Positions 33,443-33,980 of a stretch of 33,980 nt of DNA are shown here, in pieces (the stretch's first letter is position 1; the number at the start of each line of letters is the position of its first letter). The notes under the pieces are model-generated. The model was given only the letters and a program-made list of their open reading frames with translations. It ran no database searches and was not told the origin of the DNA. Source of the DNA: an uncultured Enterobacter sp. (GTDB lineage: Bacteria > Pseudomonadota > Gammaproteobacteria > Enterobacterales > Enterobacteriaceae); NCBI GenBank assembly GCA_946477805.1, contig CAMKZP010000003.1:1-33980 (forward strand), in the 5' to 3' direction. The position numbers were made by a program, and so were the translations under genes.

Positions 33443-33980
33443 ATTCTTTTTTTTGCGGCTATGATAACGTTTTTTTCACTACAAATACTTATTAGATAAA
33501 AAGCGTGATCTATAACTGAATGCAGATAGGAATTCGATTTTAGATATAAAATCATTTCATCTCTCCCTGAAATCCCAAATATTGAGTACGCTTTAGATAT
33601 TCTATTCTTAGAAGTCCCAACATTAACTTTCAAAAGTGAGGAGATGAATTCATGACTAAACCCCGAGAAATACAAGCAAAAAACCTTATAATAAGGAGGT
33701 TCTAAAACAATAGCAGGATTTCTTGAATCAAGACTTTTTATTTTCCTTTTCAATCCAAAATAGAAACCATTTTCTTTGAAAAGCAATTTATCAAAGAAAG
33801 ACCATGTAGCATATTCAGTGCCATCAATCACTATCTTATAAAAAAGCACACAGTATTGATAGGATTTCTCAATATCAAGATTCATAAAAGTCCCAATATT
33901 TGGGCTGGCTAGAGCACCAAGCTCGCAGGATAATAGCTCACATCGAGTTTCAACCGGAAGCCTATTGAACCACTCAGTTA
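33427..33980 (-). CDS. traJ: TraJ transcriptional activator, 5' end truncated by the window edge
   Basis: HTH-like C-terminus YFSGFSHEFISSLLKVNVGTSKNRISKAYSIFGISGRDEMILYL aligns with F TraJ (YSTGISHNAIARILNISISTSKKHASLICDYFSVSNKDELIILL). The frame is open past the track start at 33885 to the edge (TEWFNRLPVETRCELLSCELGALASPNIGTF-MNLDIEK). Confidence 0.85.
   Translation of the reverse strand, partial: TEWFNRLPVETRCELLSCELGALASPNIGTFMNLDIEKSYQYCVLFYKIVIDGTEYATWSFFDKLLFKENGFYFGLKRKIKSLDSRNPAIVLEPPYYKVFCLYFSGFSHEFISSLLKVNVGTSKNRISKAYSIFGISGRDEMILYLKSNSYLHSVIDHAFYLISICSEKNVIIAAKKRMLTIC

Noticed and set aside
1-33980. CRISPR arrays, tRNA/rRNA genes, insertion sequences, resistance genes
   Set aside because: None seen. 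The only Tn-like sequence is the Tn5 mosaic end in the sequencing adapter at bases 7-40, which is not a real transposon end.

Overview
The window is the leftward half of an F-like (IncFII-family) conjugative plasmid, with almost every gene on the minus strand. Read in the direction of transcription (right to left), the order is: traJ (cut by the right window edge), traY, traA, traL, traE, traK, traB, traV, traR, a small P-loop ORF, a membrane ORF, traC, trbI, traW, traU, trbC, traN, traF, traQ, trbB, traH, traG, a traS-position ORF, traT, traD, a plus-strand vapBC/vagCD-type toxin-antitoxin pair, traI, traX, finO, an orphan ORF, a decayed PLD-family nuclease, then the IncFII replicon (copB/repA2, copA antisense RNA, tap leader, repA, oriR-like region). 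Most of this is a well-known system, and I do not see a clearly new multi-gene system. The items most worth follow-up are: (i) a near-perfect Nextera Read-2 transposase adapter at bases 7-40, an assembly artefact; (ii) a compact coupled cassette between traR and traC with a very small orphan P-loop protein and an unassigned two-TM protein; (iii) a nuclease gene with an internal, frame-disrupting deletion; (iv) a plus-strand toxin-antitoxin module between traI and traD with its own repeated operator-like sequence; (v) an AT-rich traG-3'/traS exclusion segment; (vi) hairpins between tra genes; (vii) traJ extends past the window edge, so the supplied 152-aa ORF is not the full protein. All identifications come from reading motifs and synteny by eye. 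No database search was run.
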